Below, piece by piece: positions 8,926 through 18,168 of a DNA stretch of 64,000 nt. The position numbers were made by a program, and so were the translations under genes. A model generated the notes under the pieces. The model saw nothing but the letters and a program-made list of their open reading frames with translations. It was not told the origin of the DNA and ran no database searches. Within the stretch, counting starts at the first letter, position 1, and each line of letters opens with the position of its first letter. The DNA comes from Acinetobacter kanungonis (GTDB taxonomy: Bacteria > Pseudomonadota > Gammaproteobacteria > Pseudomonadales > Moraxellaceae), in assembly GCF_009939195.1 (NCBI RefSeq), contig NZ_JAACKC010000010.1:103340-167339 (forward strand), written 5' to 3'.

Positions 8926-9327
8926 TTATGCTACAGATTCTGGAGCTGTGCGCCATAAACTTTCGAGATCGTAAAATTTACGCGCAGTCGGTAACATGAC
9001 GTGAACCACAACGAGTCCAAGGTCAATCAAGATCCACTCTGCATCACGTTCGCCTTCCACACCAATTGGGCGGAAACCTGCTTTACGCGCTTCTTCAGCG
9101 ACATTGTCTGCAAGTGCTTTTACGTGACGAGTTGATGTACCGCTAGCAATCACAATCGCATCTGCGACATTGCTGATGCTGCTTACATCAAGTTCGATAA
9201 TATCTTTTGCTTTTACATCTAATAGAGCTTCATGTACAACTTTTAAGCAAGCTTGTACGTCTTGAGCTTGAGAATTCATTGCGAGATCGAGAGAATTAGA
9301 AGCGCTGGGCGATGGTTCTAAATTCAT
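8926..9327 (-). CDS. rsfS: Ribosome silencing factor RsfS
   Basis: RsfS (RsfA/YbeB, DUF143 family) binds ribosomal protein L14 and blocks subunit joining when nutrients are scarce. The 133-residue protein has the family core KDIIELDVSSISNVADAIVI, ASGTSTRHVKALADNV and GVEGERDAEWILIDLGLVVV, ending with HVMLPTARKFYDLESLW. The first 16 residues look like an extension, and an in-frame ATG at 9279 lacks a ribosome-binding site, so the longer start is kept. Its usual neighbour nadD is not in the window. Confidence 0.93.
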   Translation of the reverse strand: MNLEPSPSASNSLDLAMNSQAQDVQACLKVVHEALLDVKAKDIIELDVSSISNVADAIVIASGTSTRHVKALADNVAEEARKAGFRPIGVEGERDAEWILIDLGLVVVHVMLPTARKFYDLESLWRTAPESVA

Positions 9328-9402
9328 AAAGGGTCATAATTCCTGACAATAACTCATCTTCTAATATAGCGGTTTTATCACCAAATTTCAATTGTCTGTT
9401 TT

Positions 9403-10197
9403 TTAACTTTGTGGATGTTCGGCAAAGTACTTGTTTTTCCATGCAAATGAGTGGTTTGAGTGAGCTTGCGGGCGATACTCTGCGGCAATAAAGCCTGCAT
9501 AATCGCTATGGCTGAGCCAGTCAAAAATCTCTTTAAAGTTAATTTGCGCGGTGTCGGGTTCATGTCGCCCAGGGCAATCGGCAAACTGGATGTGTCCAAT
9601 TTCAAGAATATTTTCTTTCAATTCTTCAAGCACATCTTCACCCATCATGGCCATGTGATAACAGTCAAATTGCATTTTAAGGGCAGGGTGTTGCACCGCT
9701 TCTAGAATTTCTTGTGCTTGGGCGATATTTTGAATTAGAAAGCGTGGCATGTCGGTGCCATTAATCATTTCAAAGACGGGCTGAATATGGTGTTCTGCCA
9801 GCATGAAACACGCCAGTTTTAAGTTTTTTGCCAAGGTATTGAGACATGGAAGCAGATCGCAATCCAGTGGCTGCTTGCCTGCTAAAATGTTTACATTTGG
9901 GACTTTTAATGCCACAGCATATTGAATTGCCAATTCAAGGGCTTGGTGAAATTCAACTTCTTTGCCAGGAATGCCCGCCAAGCCATTTCCTCCTTGCATC
10001 AAATCGCCCGCGGGCACATTAATTAAGCACAAACTTAAGTCATGCTGAGTCAGTTGCTTTTGAATGTCGGCAATACTGAGTTCATAAGGGAATTGAATTT
10101 CAACATGTTTGAAGCCATGCGCATAAGCCAGTGCAAAACGTTCAATGAGTGGCACTTCAGTAAAGATCATGGAAAGATTCACTGCGAGTTTAGTCAT
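9403..10197 (-). CDS. hyi: Hydroxypyruvate isomerase
   Basis: A 264-residue TIM-barrel protein of the AP-endonuclease-2/xylose isomerase superfamily, interconverting hydroxypyruvate and tartronate semialdehyde. Typical stretches are NLSMIFTEVPLIERFALA, HGFKHVEIQFPYE, LINVPAGDLMQGGNGLAGIP and the metal-ligand strands EMINGTDMP, QFDCYHMAMM, HIQFADCPGRHEPDTAQIN. Ribosome-binding site AGGAG lies 7 bases before ATG. It is downstream of, and probably co-transcribed with, the tartronate semialdehyde reductase gene, which fits the glyoxylate/glycerate route. Glyoxylate carboligase is not present here. Confidence 0.88.
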   Translation of the reverse strand: MTKLAVNLSMIFTEVPLIERFALAYAHGFKHVEIQFPYELSIADIQKQLTQHDLSLCLINVPAGDLMQGGNGLAGIPGKEVEFHQALELAIQYAVALKVPNVNILAGKQPLDCDLLPCLNTLAKNLKLACFMLAEHHIQPVFEMINGTDMPRFLIQNIAQAQEILEAVQHPALKMQFDCYHMAMMGEDVLEELKENILEIGHIQFADCPGRHEPDTAQINFKEIFDWLSHSDYAGFIAAEYRPQAHSNHSFAWKNKYFAEHPQS

Positions 10198-10215
10198 GAG
10201 TCTGCTCCTGCATTA

Positions 10216-11085
10216 TTATTCTGCTTCAACCTGTTGAATTACTGTGGCTAAATCTGATTCAGCATAGCCTTTATTCTGATGTGTCTGCAATTGTGATAAT
10301 GCTTTTTTTGCTACAGGTATATCTAATTGGAATTTTTCAGCCAATTGCACCGCATTATTTAAATCTTTTGATAAAGTCTGCACCTTCCATTGTACAGGTT
10401 CAAACTGATGATTGGCCATTCTTGGTGTTAAAATTTGAAACGGCTTCGAGTCGGCAAATCCTCCCGCCAGTGCAGGAGCCAGTAGGGTGGTGTCCACACC
10501 CGCTTGGCGTGCCAAGGCAACAGCTTCTGCAATAAGCGTGCTATTGGCTGCGACAATTAATTGGTTACAAATTTTGGTGGCTTGCCCTGTACCTGTTTCA
10601 CCCATACGCGTGACGCGTTGTGAAAGCACGTTATAAATCAGGCTTAAACGCTGAATGATGTCGGCATCTCCACCAGCGAAAATCACCAACGTTCCTTGCT
10701 CAGCACCTGCTGTACCACCAGAGACAGGTGAATCAATCCAGTGTAGTCCATCATGCTGCGCTAAATCGGCCAGCGTTTTGGTTTTATCCACAGATAAACT
10801 TGAGAAATCCACAATCACCTGATTCGCTGTCCAGTAAGGCTGAATTTTTTCTATCACCTGTTGTGCAGCGGAATCGTCTGAAAGGCAGGTCAAGATCACA
10901 GGATAATCTGCAATATTTTCCAGTTTCAGTGCTGTGGCACCTAAATCAATCAGGACATCACAAGCGGCAGCAGTTCTGTTCCATACAGCCACGTCAAATC
11001 CAGCCTGAATCAAACGGGTTGCCATGCGGCTGCCCATTAACCCCATCCCCAGAAATGCAATTTTCGTATTACGATCAAAATTCAT
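10216..11085 (-). CDS. glxR: 2-hydroxy-3-oxopropionate reductase family protein
   Basis: A 289-residue NAD(P)-dependent beta-hydroxyacid dehydrogenase, likely reducing tartronate semialdehyde to glycerate. The N-terminal Rossmann motif is FLGMGLMGSRMATRLIQAGF. The substrate signature DSPVSGGTAGAEQGTLVIFA (about 120-140) and the catalytic-lysine helix TKICNQLIVAANS (about 170) are intact. The pairing with hyi 18 bases downstream favours this substrate over 3-hydroxyisobutyrate, which related enzymes use, but sequence alone cannot settle it. Confidence 0.85.
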   Translation of the reverse strand: MNFDRNTKIAFLGMGLMGSRMATRLIQAGFDVAVWNRTAAACDVLIDLGATALKLENIADYPVILTCLSDDSAAQQVIEKIQPYWTANQVIVDFSSLSVDKTKTLADLAQHDGLHWIDSPVSGGTAGAEQGTLVIFAGGDADIIQRLSLIYNVLSQRVTRMGETGTGQATKICNQLIVAANSTLIAEAVALARQAGVDTTLLAPALAGGFADSKPFQILTPRMANHQFEPVQWKVQTLSKDLNNAVQLAEKFQLDIPVAKKALSQLQTHQNKGYAESDLATVIQQVEAE

Positions 11086-11121
11086 TGGAATCTCTCTATA
11101 GCTTATTCTTGTTACCGAAAG

Positions 11122-11910
11122 TTATTGGAACTGGCGCGGCACAAATTGAACCTCGGGTTGTTTGTCTTTTTTACGCGCCAATTGACTGTTTTTACCTAAT
11201 AAAAGTTTCAATTGCCAGATTTTTTCTAAACGTAAAGATTTACGCGGTTGATGTTCCATCGCATCCAGCACCTGTTTGGCTGCGGCGAGGGCATCTGGAG
11301 AACGTTGCAGCATTTCTTCTGCAAGGGCTTGCGCTTGTTGTAGTGGGGTCTCAGACAAATGCGTGACCAAACCAATCTGCTTGGCATAATTGGCATCGAA
11401 AATACGGGCAGTTAGGGTAAGTTCTTTGGCTAAATCCAGTCCAATCACTCCTTTAAGTGAGCGGCTTAAGCCCATGTCAGGAACTAGCCCCCAACGGCTT
11501 TCCATAATTGACATTTGAGTGTCAGGATGGGCAATCCGTATGTCTGCCGCCAAAGCCAATTGCATGCCTGCACCAAAGCAAAAACCTTCTAGAGCTGCAA
11601 TGACAGGTACAGGTAATTCTTGCCAAATTAAAAATGCTTTTTGGAATAGGCTTTGCCCCGGTTTGACCAACTCCCAAGCGGCATAGGCTTTGTTTTTAGG
11701 ATTGTTTAAGTCGGCAAGATCAATACCTGCACTAAACACATTGGCTTCACCCGTTAAAATCACACAACGAATGCTGCGGTCTTTTTTCAGTTGATTGGCA
11801 ACTTTGACCAATTCATTCAGTAAGGCAAAGCTCATGGCATTGCGTTTTTCTGGACGGTTTAGACTGACGGTTGCAATTCCGTTTTGTTTTTCTACACGTA
11901 ATAAAGCCAT
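11122..11910 (-). CDS. Enoyl-CoA hydratase/isomerase family protein
   Basis: A 262-residue crotonase-fold protein acting on acyl-CoA esters. It shows VSLNRPEKRNAMSFALLNEL at the N-terminus, the oxyanion-hole strands VFSAGIDLADLN and GFCFGAGMQLALAADIRIA, and MESRWGLVPDMGLSRSL with the usual catalytic Glu/Asp region. A longer in-frame ATG exists at 11970, but those 20 residues are not family-like, so the ATG at 11910 is used. Exact substrate unknown. It may be transcribed with glxR-hyi (36-base gap), though crotonases fit fatty-acid or amino-acid breakdown better. Confidence 0.88.
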   Translation of the reverse strand: MALLRVEKQNGIATVSLNRPEKRNAMSFALLNELVKVANQLKKDRSIRCVILTGEANVFSAGIDLADLNNPKNKAYAAWELVKPGQSLFQKAFLIWQELPVPVIAALEGFCFGAGMQLALAADIRIAHPDTQMSIMESRWGLVPDMGLSRSLKGVIGLDLAKELTLTARIFDANYAKQIGLVTHLSETPLQQAQALAEEMLQRSPDALAAAKQVLDAMEHQPRKSLRLEKIWQLKLLLGKNSQLARKKDKQPEVQFVPRQFQ

Positions 11911-12000
11911 GCTGGATACTCTAATTTTGCTTTGCTTCGGAGCATAGCATGTGCATGTATGCCCATGCATGACAGCTCAGTCACATCTTTTTTCCTGAAA

Positions 12001-14811
12001 TTATTGGATTTGTTTATTTAAAATGGACTGTGCTGCCTGTTTTACCTGTTGCATGATCAGCTTCAAATCATCAAAGCGTTGTAAGGTTTCTTGAATAAAC
12101 TGTTCATCAGCGCGACGCTTTTCTTTACGCAAGGTCGAGATGAACTGTTCAAACGCTCCAGATGCTTCTTGTAGACTCGGTACACCCACATAGCGGGTTG
12201 CACCATAGAGACGATGCAGTACGTGTTCCAGTTGAGGGAAGTCTTCCAGTTCAATCAGTTGTTGCATTTCATCCAGTTCAGTCTGAAAACTGTCGACCAG
12301 CATTTTTAGCAGATCAATCGCCAAGTCTTCTTTGTTCGCTGCCAGTTGTAAGCTGTGCTGCCAGTTCAGAATTTCTGGATCAAGCGCCTCAATCACAATA
12401 TTCTTTTCGACGAGGGCAGCTTTGTCGAAACTTTTACTGGTCCAGTGGGTCAAGATCTGAATAATTTGTTCGATCTGAATCGGCTTGGTGACATAGTCGT
12501 CCATACCGACTTTTAAGAGTTTCTGCTTTTCATCTGCCAGTGCATGTGCCGTGAGTGCAATAATCGGCAGATGGGTTTCTTCTTCTAAAGTGGACTCCAG
12601 TGCACGAATCGCGCGGGTGGTATCAATGCCTGACATTACAGGCATCTGAATGTCCATAAACACCAGATCAAAAGGTTTCAGTTTTTGTTCCAGTCGCGTT
12701 TGAATGATATCAATCGCTTCCTGTCCACTTTGCGCTTTGGTGGTGGTGACATTCAGTTCACTGAGCAGGGCTTCAAGTACAATCAGGTTTGGTAGGTGGT
12801 CATCAACCGCTAAAATATGCAAGCCCTGACCGTCGAAGTTTTCATGGTGTTCAGACTGGAAGACCGACTGGTTGTTCAGAAGTTGAATCAGGGCGCTACG
12901 GCTTAAAGGTTGATATAGTGGACGAGCACGATATTCATTCAGCATGTTCGGATCGAGCGCCATTTGGTAGCCATAAACCGCAAGGCTGCCGGTATATCGG
13001 CTGCGAATTTCCTTCAACATGGCTTCGGTGTCACCACTATGATCCACAATCAACCAGGTATTTTCTTGTTGCGACTGAAGTTGATTCAAGCGACTAAATA
13101 AATCCAAAATCGATGCTGTTTCAATATGTTCGACTTGGTAGTTTTCAAGATAGTGACGGAGTACATGTGCCGCCGCAGGATGGGCTAGATAAGATACCAC
13201 TTTCATATGTTCGAATTGTGGATGCACAATTTCATATTCGTCATCTACGGCAAACATCGCGGTAAACCAGAAAGTCGAACCTTTCTCGGTTGGTGCACGT
13301 TCTTGGTTGTCTTCAAAACCAATTTGGCCTTGCATTAAATGCACCAACTGTTTGGAAATGGCCAAACCGAGTCCTGTGCCGCCAAATTGACGTGTCACCG
13401 AAGCATCCCCTTGTGAGAAGGATTCAAACAGGCGTTTACGGTCAGTGCCACTTAAGCCGATACCGCTATCTTGGACGCTAAAATGCAGCAGGCATTGTCC
13501 GATATCATCATGCTTCATACGTACCCGAACAATGATTTCACCATCGGGGGTAAACTTAATCGCATTGGAAATCAAATTGGTCAGAATCTGCTTAAAGCGT
13601 AAGGTATCACCAATTACCTGTTTCGGAACATCGTCGCCATAGTAGAACGCCATATCGATATGCTTTTGTGCTGCCAATGGTGACAGCATATCCATCACAT
13701 CGAAAATCGCTTCTTCCAGATCAAATGGAGCAGTTTCCAGTTCCAGTTTGCCAGCATCAATTTTAGAGAAATCTAGAACATCATTAATCAGTGCCAATAA
13801 GTGCGCGGAAGATTTACGAATGGTCTGTAAATATAGATTTTGTTCATTACTTAAATTGCCCTGACGCAACAGCAAATGAATAAAGCCGTCGATACTGTTT
13901 AATGGTGTTCTGAGTTCATGGCTGATATTCGCCAAAAATACCGACTTGGCTTGGTTGGCGGAAATTGCTTGGTCACGCGCTTGACGATAGGTAATGTTTT
14001 GCACTTCTAAGGTGTCGAGGGTACGTCTTAAGTCATCTTCAGTTTGTTCGGTATGTTCTTTGAGTTCTAAAAAACTGAAATGAAGACGTTTTACCACATT
14101 GGCGATGTCACGCTGTAGTAAGCGTAATTCGCCAGTACTGTTAATGATCATGTGTTGATCAAGGGTGTCGGCATTTAGACGTTGAAGCTGCATGCGAATT
14201 TCGTACATCGGGGCAATCCAGCGACGTGAATAGAAATTCAAACACAGTAATAGCAGCAACAGGGTTAACAATCCTGTTGCGATCAACACAATCAGGACGC
14301 GGTAACGCGCAATCTGTAAGGGTTGATTGTCCAGCTCAATCAGCAGCCAGCCTTTATGATTCGGAGAATCATTAATTTGCATGCCATAGACATGATTGCC
14401 ATTGGATTTGAGCGGACCGAAAAAGCTTTTATCGGTCGGGTATTTGGGCCATTGCGCTTGTGCATCACCGCCCACATGGATGCGTTCAGCACCCGTGTGG
14501 TCAATAATTGTCGCCTGATTCAGCAGCTTTTCATTAAACATATACTGCATGGCATTTTGCGCTTGATCATAATGCCATGGATAGCGATTGAGTAAGTCGA
14601 GTGCTGATTCGGCAGTACTTTGGTAACGGGTCAAAATCGCAATTGCCATTTGACGTTGCTGCGCTTTGGCTGCATTTGATGTTTCTGATAAGACCAATGC
14701 CGCACCTACACATGCCAAAACCATAATTGGCACAAAAATCATGGCAATCAATTGCCCATACGCATGATTTAAGTGTAAGCGTTTAAATAACTTTTTATTG
14801 ATATTCGACAT
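12001..14811 (-). CDS. gacS: Hybrid sensor histidine kinase GacS/BarA
   Basis: A 936-residue tripartite kinase that phosphorylates GacA and so drives small RNAs of the Csr/Rsm system. Order: transmembrane helix about 20-42, periplasmic sensor to about 168, helix 170-192, HAMP to about 245, HisKA with phospho-histidine H298 (ANISHELRTPLNS), HATPase with N-box QILTNLISNAIKF and GTGLGLAISKQL, a degenerate receiver-like stretch about 530-640, a true receiver with D720 (DLVFMDIQMPVMSG), and a C-terminal HPt with H866 (HVLHRLYGATR). It is divergent from cysM. A barA-rlmD-relA-mazG cluster also occurs in E. coli. Confidence 0.93.
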   Translation of the reverse strand: MSNINKKLFKRLHLNHAYGQLIAMIFVPIMVLACVGAALVLSETSNAAKAQQRQMAIAILTRYQSTAESALDLLNRYPWHYDQAQNAMQYMFNEKLLNQATIIDHTGAERIHVGGDAQAQWPKYPTDKSFFGPLKSNGNHVYGMQINDSPNHKGWLLIELDNQPLQIARYRVLIVLIATGLLTLLLLLLCLNFYSRRWIAPMYEIRMQLQRLNADTLDQHMIINSTGELRLLQRDIANVVKRLHFSFLELKEHTEQTEDDLRRTLDTLEVQNITYRQARDQAISANQAKSVFLANISHELRTPLNSIDGFIHLLLRQGNLSNEQNLYLQTIRKSSAHLLALINDVLDFSKIDAGKLELETAPFDLEEAIFDVMDMLSPLAAQKHIDMAFYYGDDVPKQVIGDTLRFKQILTNLISNAIKFTPDGEIIVRVRMKHDDIGQCLLHFSVQDSGIGLSGTDRKRLFESFSQGDASVTRQFGGTGLGLAISKQLVHLMQGQIGFEDNQERAPTEKGSTFWFTAMFAVDDEYEIVHPQFEHMKVVSYLAHPAAAHVLRHYLENYQVEHIETASILDLFSRLNQLQSQQENTWLIVDHSGDTEAMLKEIRSRYTGSLAVYGYQMALDPNMLNEYRARPLYQPLSRSALIQLLNNQSVFQSEHHENFDGQGLHILAVDDHLPNLIVLEALLSELNVTTTKAQSGQEAIDIIQTRLEQKLKPFDLVFMDIQMPVMSGIDTTRAIRALESTLEEETHLPIIALTAHALADEKQKLLKVGMDDYVTKPIQIEQIIQILTHWTSKSFDKAALVEKNIVIEALDPEILNWQHSLQLAANKEDLAIDLLKMLVDSFQTELDEMQQLIELEDFPQLEHVLHRLYGATRYVGVPSLQEASGAFEQFISTLRKEKRRADEQFIQETLQRFDDLKLIMQQVKQAAQSILNKQIQ

Positions 14812-14964
14812 GGCAAACGTAGTAAATTCCCTATGCCCAGCATATTAACATGCTTTATTTGAAACTGACCGTGCTTTAATCACTTTCATGAAAAACCCTG
14901 CGAAATGGGTGCAGGGACATGCATTTTTTCATACAATACCCGCACCTCGATCAAGGTGCACACC

Positions 14965-15894
14965 ATGAGTAACACAACCCCCGATTTTCAAGCAGATGAA
15001 TTTTTGTTGGACCACTATGTAGGAAAAACACCTTTGGTGCGTTTACAACGTCTGGCAAGTCACACGCAAGCCACGGTTTTGGCAAAATTAGAAGGCAACA
15101 ACCCAGCGGGTTCAGTCAAAGACCGTCCAGCCTATAACATGATTATGCAGGCAGAAAAGCGTGGACAAATTCGACCTGGGGATACTTTGATTGAGGCAAC
15201 CAGTGGTAATACAGGCATTGCCTTGGCGATGGTTGCAGCAATGCGCGGTTATCAGATGAAACTGATCATGCCAAACAACATGAGCCAAGAACGTAAAGAT
15301 GCCATGCGTGCCTATGGGGCCGAGTTGATTGAAGTCACTCAGCAACAAGGCATGGAAGGTGCACGTGATTTGGCCTTGCAGATGCAAGCTGAAGGCAAGG
15401 GTTTGGTGTTGAATCAGTTTGGCAATCCAGACAATGTCGAAGCACATTACTTGACCACAGGTCCAGAAATCTGGCAACAAACCGCTGGCAAGATCACGCA
15501 TTTTGTCAGTGCCATGGGCACGACGGGCACCATTATGGGCGTATCCAAATATCTAAAAGAACAAAATCCTGACATTCAAATTGTCGGTTTGCAGCCTGAA
15601 GATGGTTCCAGCATTGCGGGTATTCGCCGTTGGCCACAAGAATACTTGCCGACCATTTTTGATCGTAGCCGTATTGACCGCATTATGGATATTCCACAAA
15701 TTGAAGCGGAAAAAACCATGCGTAAGCTAGCGCAAAAAGAAGGCATCAGTGCGGGAACGTCATCGGGTGGTGCAGTGTGGGCATCCCTACGTATTGCAGA
15801 AGAAAACCCAGATGCAGTGATTGTCTGCATTATCTGTGACCGTGGTGACCGTTATCTATCAACGGGCTTGTTCTCAGTACAAGATCCTGAATAA
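14965..15894 (+). CDS. cysM: Cysteine synthase B
   Basis: A 309-residue PLP enzyme making cysteine from O-acetylserine and sulfide or thiosulfate. The PLP lysine lies in NPAGSVKDRPAYNM (about residue 48), with EATSGNTGIALAMVAAMRG binding the substrate carboxylate and SAMGTTGTIMGVSKYL the phosphate. The RRWPQEYLPTIFDRSRIDRI segment is typical of CysM as opposed to CysK. Upstream in-frame codons from 14905 lack family sequence; the ATG at 14965 has AAGGTG at 14953-14958. It heads a plus-strand run with the exonuclease, rlmD and relA. Confidence 0.93.
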   Translation: MSNTTPDFQADEFLLDHYVGKTPLVRLQRLASHTQATVLAKLEGNNPAGSVKDRPAYNMIMQAEKRGQIRPGDTLIEATSGNTGIALAMVAAMRGYQMKLIMPNNMSQERKDAMRAYGAELIEVTQQQGMEGARDLALQMQAEGKGLVLNQFGNPDNVEAHYLTTGPEIWQQTAGKITHFVSAMGTTGTIMGVSKYLKEQNPDIQIVGLQPEDGSSIAGIRRWPQEYLPTIFDRSRIDRIMDIPQIEAEKTMRKLAQKEGISAGTSSGGAVWASLRIAEENPDAVIVCIICDRGDRYLSTGLFSVQDPE

Positions 15895-15922
15895 TTTAAG
15901 ATTGATTATATAGAGATTAAAG

Positions 15923-16741
15923 ATGCGCTTACCTGTTCTTGTTTTTGACATTGAAACCATGACGGACTTGAAGTCTGGGGCGCATCTTTATGGTCTGGAC
16001 TTGCCCGAAGCAGATTTGCAGCAGGCACTCACCAAGTTGCGTCGCCAAGAATCGGGGATGGACTTTCAGCGCTTAGCTTTACATGAAATTGTCTGCATTT
16101 CAGGTTTATGGATTGATGAGCTGGGGGCGATGAAACTGTTTTCGTTTAGTCGGGAACAGTATTCAGAAGCTGAGATCTTAAAGAAATTTCTCTCGATTTT
16201 TGATAAGAAGCATCCGACTTTAGTGAGCTGGAATGGTTCGCAGTTTGATTTGCCCGTGATTTTGTTCCGAGCCATGTATCATGGTTTATCTGCATCAAGT
16301 CTGTTCGATCAAGGTGAGATTGATCATCAGAAGAAGTATAATAACTACCAAAATCGCTACCATCAGCGTCATGTCGATTTAATGGATGTGATGGCGATGT
16401 TTAATTTGCGCCATTTCCAAAAACTGGATGATGTTGCCCATCTTTTAGGTTTCCCTGGGAAGCGTGGCGATGGTGGTTACCATGTGCCCGAATATGTTCG
16501 GTTACAACAATGGCAGGATTTAACTGGCTATTGTGAGGGCGATGTATTAAATACATGGCTGATCTATTTACGCTGGTTGTTATTGAAAGGTCAATTACAG
16601 CAGCAAGAGCATCAGGCTTGGATTCAGGCGAGCATTCAGTTGTTACAGTCTCATCCACAACATGCTGATTTTCTGAATATTTGGCGCCAAACGTCATTGC
16701 AGACTGAATTTACAGCATCCGATTTTCACCATTCAAACTAG
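15923..16741 (+). CDS. Predicted 3'-5' exonuclease (PolB-exonuclease-like)
   Basis: A 272-residue protein matching the predicted PolB-like 3'-5' exonuclease family (PF10108-type). The DnaQ-fold acidic residues are visible: DIETMTD at the N-terminus (motif I), VSWNGSQFDLPVILFRAM (motif II, about residue 103) and YCEGDVLNTWLIYLRW (motif III, about residue 200). It lies 28 bases after cysM and 6 before rlmD, so it probably shares their transcript. Its biological role is not established; nucleic-acid trimming is inferred from fold. Confidence 0.85.
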   Translation: MRLPVLVFDIETMTDLKSGAHLYGLDLPEADLQQALTKLRRQESGMDFQRLALHEIVCISGLWIDELGAMKLFSFSREQYSEAEILKKFLSIFDKKHPTLVSWNGSQFDLPVILFRAMYHGLSASSLFDQGEIDHQKKYNNYQNRYHQRHVDLMDVMAMFNLRHFQKLDDVAHLLGFPGKRGDGGYHVPEYVRLQQWQDLTGYCEGDVLNTWLIYLRWLLLKGQLQQQEHQAWIQASIQLLQSHPQHADFLNIWRQTSLQTEFTASDFHHSN

Positions 16742-16747
16742 GTTTTC

Positions 16748-18139
16748 ATGAAGCATCGTCAGCATACCCGTCCAAGTCAGCAACCGATTTATACTTTTCA
16801 GGTTGAGACACTTTCACATGAAGGACGTGGAATTGCCCACTATGGTACGGATGCCGCACACCCTGTTGAAAAGCACGGCAAGAAAGTCTTTATTGCTCAG
16901 GCACTTCCTGGGGAAACTGTTCGTGCCAAAATTACGCATAGCAATAAGCGCTTGGAAGAGGCGGATTGCATCGAAGTTTTGGGTACGCCATCAAGCTTAA
17001 GAGTGAAGCCCGCTTGTCCGCATTTTCATGCCTGTGGCGGTTGTAGTTTGCAACATATTGAAAAAGACGAGCAGATTCGCTTCAAACAGGATGTACTGAA
17101 ATCACATTTACAGCATTTTGCAGGTTTACAGCCTGAAGAATGGCTGGCACCGATTCGTTCATTACGAGAAGACTACCGCCGTAAAGCGCGAATTGGCGTG
17201 CGCTATTTCCCACAGCGTGATCAATTGATTGTGGGGTTTCGTGAAAAGCAAAGTAATAAACTGACGTCGATTGACCGTTGTCTGGTACTGGATCAGGCTT
17301 TTGGTTCAATTACCCGTTTAAAACAGTTACTCCAAAGTCTAACAGCCAAAGCCGCGATTGGGCATATAGAATTGGCAATGGGGGATCAGGATATTGCCTT
17401 ACTGATTCGCCATACAGAAAAATTATCGGACCATGATGTCAACCAATTAAAACAGTTTACGTTACAGAAACAATGGCAATTGTATTTGCAGCCCGCAGGT
17501 CCAGACAGCATACAACGTGTGGATCAAGTACAGGCTGAAATGCGTTTACATTATGCTTTACCTGACTTTGATGTGAATTTTAGCTTTAGTCCACTCGATT
17601 TTACGCAGGTGAACTCAACTGTAAATCCGCAAATGGTCAAGCTGGCATGTGAATTGCTTCAGCTGCAACAAGGTGATCGCGTTTTGGATCTCTTTTGTGG
17701 ACTTGGTAACTTCTCTTTACCCCTCGCACGTTGTGTTGGACCGACAGGACAGGTGATTGCGGTCGAAGGAAGTGATGAAATGGTTCAACGTGGGCAAGAC
17801 AATGCACGTCGCAATGCTATGACCAATGTTGAGTTCTTTTCACAAGATTTAACAAAAGATTTTTCGCATCATTCTTGGGCAAAACAGGGATTTGATGCAT
17901 TATTGATAGACCCTCCGCGCTCTGGAGCGGAAGAGGTAATGCATTATGTTCCTAAATTTAATGCAAAAAAAATCGTTTATGTTTCATGTAATCCAGCAAC
18001 ACTGGCAAGGGATGCGGGTGTTTTGGCACAACATGGCTATCGATTAAAAAAGGCGGGTGTGATGGATATGTTTACGCATACTGAACATGTCGAATCAATT
18101 GCCTTATTTGAGCAAGAAAAAGAGATAAACGATTTATAA
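16748..18139 (+). CDS. rlmD: 23S rRNA (uracil-1939-C5) methyltransferase RlmD
   Basis: A 463-residue AdoMet enzyme that methylates U1939 of 23S rRNA. A TRAM RNA-binding domain (about 10-75, with [11 protein letters not shown]) is followed by an iron-sulfur cluster motif [14 protein letters not shown] and the methyltransferase domain: [18 protein letters not shown] (AdoMet site), [12 protein letters not shown], and [12 protein letters not shown] with the catalytic cysteine. It starts six bases after the exonuclease and is followed by relA at 29 bases. Confidence 0.95.
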   Translation: MKHRQHTRPSQQPIYTFQVETLSHEGRGIAHYGTDAAHPVEKHGKKVFIAQALPGETVRAKITHSNKRLEEADCIEVLGTPSSLRVKPACPHFHACGGCSLQHIEKDEQIRFKQDVLKSHLQHFAGLQPEEWLAPIRSLREDYRRKARIGVRYFPQRDQLIVGFREKQSNKLTSIDRCLVLDQAFGSITRLKQLLQSLTAKAAIGHIELAMGDQDIALLIRHTEKLSDHDVNQLKQFTLQKQWQLYLQPAGPDSIQRVDQVQAEMRLHYALPDFDVNFSFSPLDFTQVNSTVNPQMVKLACELLQLQQGDRVLDLFCGLGNFSLPLARCVGPTGQVIAVEGSDEMVQRGQDNARRNAMTNVEFFSQDLTKDFSHHSWAKQGFDALLIDPPRSGAEEVMHYVPKFNAKKIVYVSCNPATLARDAGVLAQHGYRLKKAGVMDMFTHTEHVESIALFEQEKEINDL

Positions 18140-18168
18140 TATGAATGATCATTTCGTAGGAGAAGGGT

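Noticed and set aside
10728..11366. 212-codon plus-strand frame over glxR and the enoyl-CoA hydratase
   Set aside because: It is antisense to two genes with clear family motifs and has no recognisable domain.
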